NCBI GenBank assembly: GCA_027924585.1
Contig: BSBM01000200.1
Location: 868,001-932,000, forward strand
Origin: Larix kaempferi
Lineage: Eukaryota > Streptophyta > Pinopsida > Pinales > Pinaceae
DNA length: 64,000 bases
Direction: 5' to 3'
Shown: piece after piece, positions 62,527 to 64,000 of the stretch
Position numbering within the stretch: position 1 is the first letter of the stretch
Layout of the letters: every line of letters starts with the position of its first letter
Position numbers and translations under genes: made by a program
The notes under the pieces: model-generated
The model's database searches: none
Told to the model about the DNA's origin: nothing
Seen by the model: the letters and a program-made list of their open reading frames with translations, nothing else

Positions 62527-64000
62527 TTTCATAAATGGAATCAACAAAGTATGGACATTCTACGTCATAACGACTTTCTATAGTTTGCGCATGCGTCCGG
62601 AAATAAGAAAAGCTTACTTCGCCCGTTTTTTAAAATCACAGCTTCTAGAAGGTTTACATGATTTGTTAAAAAACACGAGTTTTTAGAAAATGTGTTTTAT
62701 TTCATCAATGGAATCAAAAAAGTATGAACATTCTACGTCATAACGACTTTCTATAGTTTGCGCATTCGTCCGCAAATAAGAAAAACTTACTTCCACCGTT
62801 TTTTAAAATCACAGCTTCTAGAAGGTTTACATGATTTCGTAAAAAACACGAGTTTTTAGAAAATGTGTTTTATTTCATAAATGGAATCTACAAAGTATGC
62901 ACATTCTACGTCATATCGACTTTCTATAGTTTGCGCATGCGTTTGCAAATAAGAAAAGCTTACTTCCCCCGTTTCTTAAAATCACAGCTTCTAGAAGGTT
63001 TACATGATTTCTTAAAAAACACAAGTTTTTAGAAAATGTGTTTTATTTCATAAATGGAATCAACAAAGTATGCACATTCTACCTCATAACGATTTCTATA
63101 GTTTGTGCATGCATCCGGAAATAAGAAAAGCTTACTTCCACCGTTTTTTAAAATCACAGCTTCTAGAAGGTTTACATGATTTCTTAAAAAACACGAGTTT
63201 TTAGAAAATGTGTTTTATTTCATAAATGGAATCAACAAAGTATGCACATTCTACGTCATAACGACTTTCTATAGTTTGCGCATGCGTCCGGAAATAAGAA
63301 AAGCTTACTTCCACCGTTTTTTAAAATCACAGTTTCTAGAAGGTTTACATGATTTCGTAAAAAACACGAGTTTTTAGAAAATGTTTTTTATTTCATAAGT
63401 TGAATCTACAAAGTATGCACATTCTACGTCATAACGACTTTCTATAGTTTGCGCATGCATCCGGAAATAAGAAAAGCTTACTTCCCCCGTTTTTTAAAAT
63501 CACAGCTTCTAGAAGGTTTACATGATTTCTTAAAAAACACAAGTTTTTAGAAAATGTGTTTTATTTCATAAATGGAATCAACAAAGTATGCACATTCTAT
63601 GTGATAACGACTTTCTATAGTTTGCGCATGCTTTTGGAAATAAGAAAAGCTTACTTCCCCCGTTTTTTAAAATCACAGCTTCTAGAAGGTTTACATGATT
63701 TCTTAAAAAACACGAGTTTTTAGAAAATGTGTTTTATTTCATAAATAGAATCAACAAAGTATGCACATTCTACGTAATAAAGACTTTCTATAGTTTGCTC
63801 ATGCGTCCGGAAATAAGAAAAGCTTACTTCCCCCATTTTTATAAATAACAGCTTCTAGAAGGTTTACATGATTTCTTAAAAAACACGAGTTTTTAGAAAA
63901 TGTGTTTTATTTCATAAATGGAATCAACAAAATATGCACACTCTACGTCATAACGGCTTTCTATAGTTTGCGCATGCGTCCGGAAATAAGAAAAGCTTAC
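62527..64000 (+). repeat. Satellite segmental duplicate C, last copy, continues beyond the window
   Basis: Partner of 53710-55183 at offset 8817 bp (51 monomers minus 6). It is still matching at the last base of the window, including 'cacactctacg' and 'taacggctttc'. Confidence 0.85.

Larger units (their letters stand above)
52412..64000 (+). repeat. 173-bp HindIII satellite array, block 3 (about 67 monomers, runs off the window)
   Basis: The same satellite, orientation and register as blocks 1 and 2. Variants more frequent here than elsewhere are 'acttcgcccg', 'gtccgcaaataag', 'gtatggacattc', 'acctcataacgatttc' and 'gagtatttagaaa'. A 2-bp shortened monomer (cacgtgtttagaaaa, near 57836) explains a 1036-bp rather than 1038-bp cassette spacing between 57318 and 58354. 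No gene is seen. The array continues past the window end. Confidence 0.97.

Noticed and set aside
1-64000. CRISPR-like regular spacing
   Set aside because: The whole 173-bp unit is repeated. There are no unique spacers between short repeats and no associated genes.

Overview
This window is heterochromatic repeat DNA, most likely from a seed plant. About 55.7 kb of the 64 kb is one tandem satellite with a 173-bp, A+T-rich monomer carrying a HindIII site (roughly 320 copies). Every monomer I read has the same orientation. I see no host gene, rRNA, tRNA or CRISPR array. The plant assignment rests on the LTR elements: a Ty1/copia-type element with a TGGTATCAGAGC primer-binding site and a Gag-like reading frame, and a long solo LTR with TGTAACGCCC / TG...CA ends. 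A nucleosome-length satellite with higher-order repeats (HORs) fits a centromeric, pericentromeric or knob-like block. The sequence alone cannot say which. I do not recognise the satellite family or the species.

Layout: satellite block 1 (1-30923); a complex copia-type insertion with three LTRs and two internal regions (30924-36463, 5-bp target duplication CAAAG); satellite block 2 (36464-49671); a 2740-bp solo LTR, probably of Ty3/gypsy type on the minus strand (49672-52411, target duplication CTTAC); satellite block 3 (52412-64000). Removing each insertion plus one copy of its target duplication restores an intact monomer in register.

The satellite has HOR structure. Diagnostic variants recur at near-integer multiples of 173 bp: 6, 7, 13, 15, 16, 17, 21 and 36 monomers. 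Segments of about 1-2 kb are duplicated nearly unchanged at offsets of 2194, 2247, 6376, 8817 and about 15034 bp. A linked-variant cassette recurs at 14 positions on both sides of both insertions. The solo LTR landed between two cassettes that are exactly six monomers apart once the insert is subtracted.

The only coding regions I support are two nearly identical 360-codon Gag-like frames inside the copia element. That element lacks any recognisable protease, integrase or reverse transcriptase and so must be non-autonomous. The many 60-98 codon frames across the satellite are artefacts of the repeat and are not annotated as genes. I did not find a new gene system. The most interesting signals are the three-LTR tandem element, a heat-shock-element-like palindrome in nearly every monomer, a variant that makes a 16-bp G-box palindrome, and the telo-box/RY motif cluster in the copia LTR.
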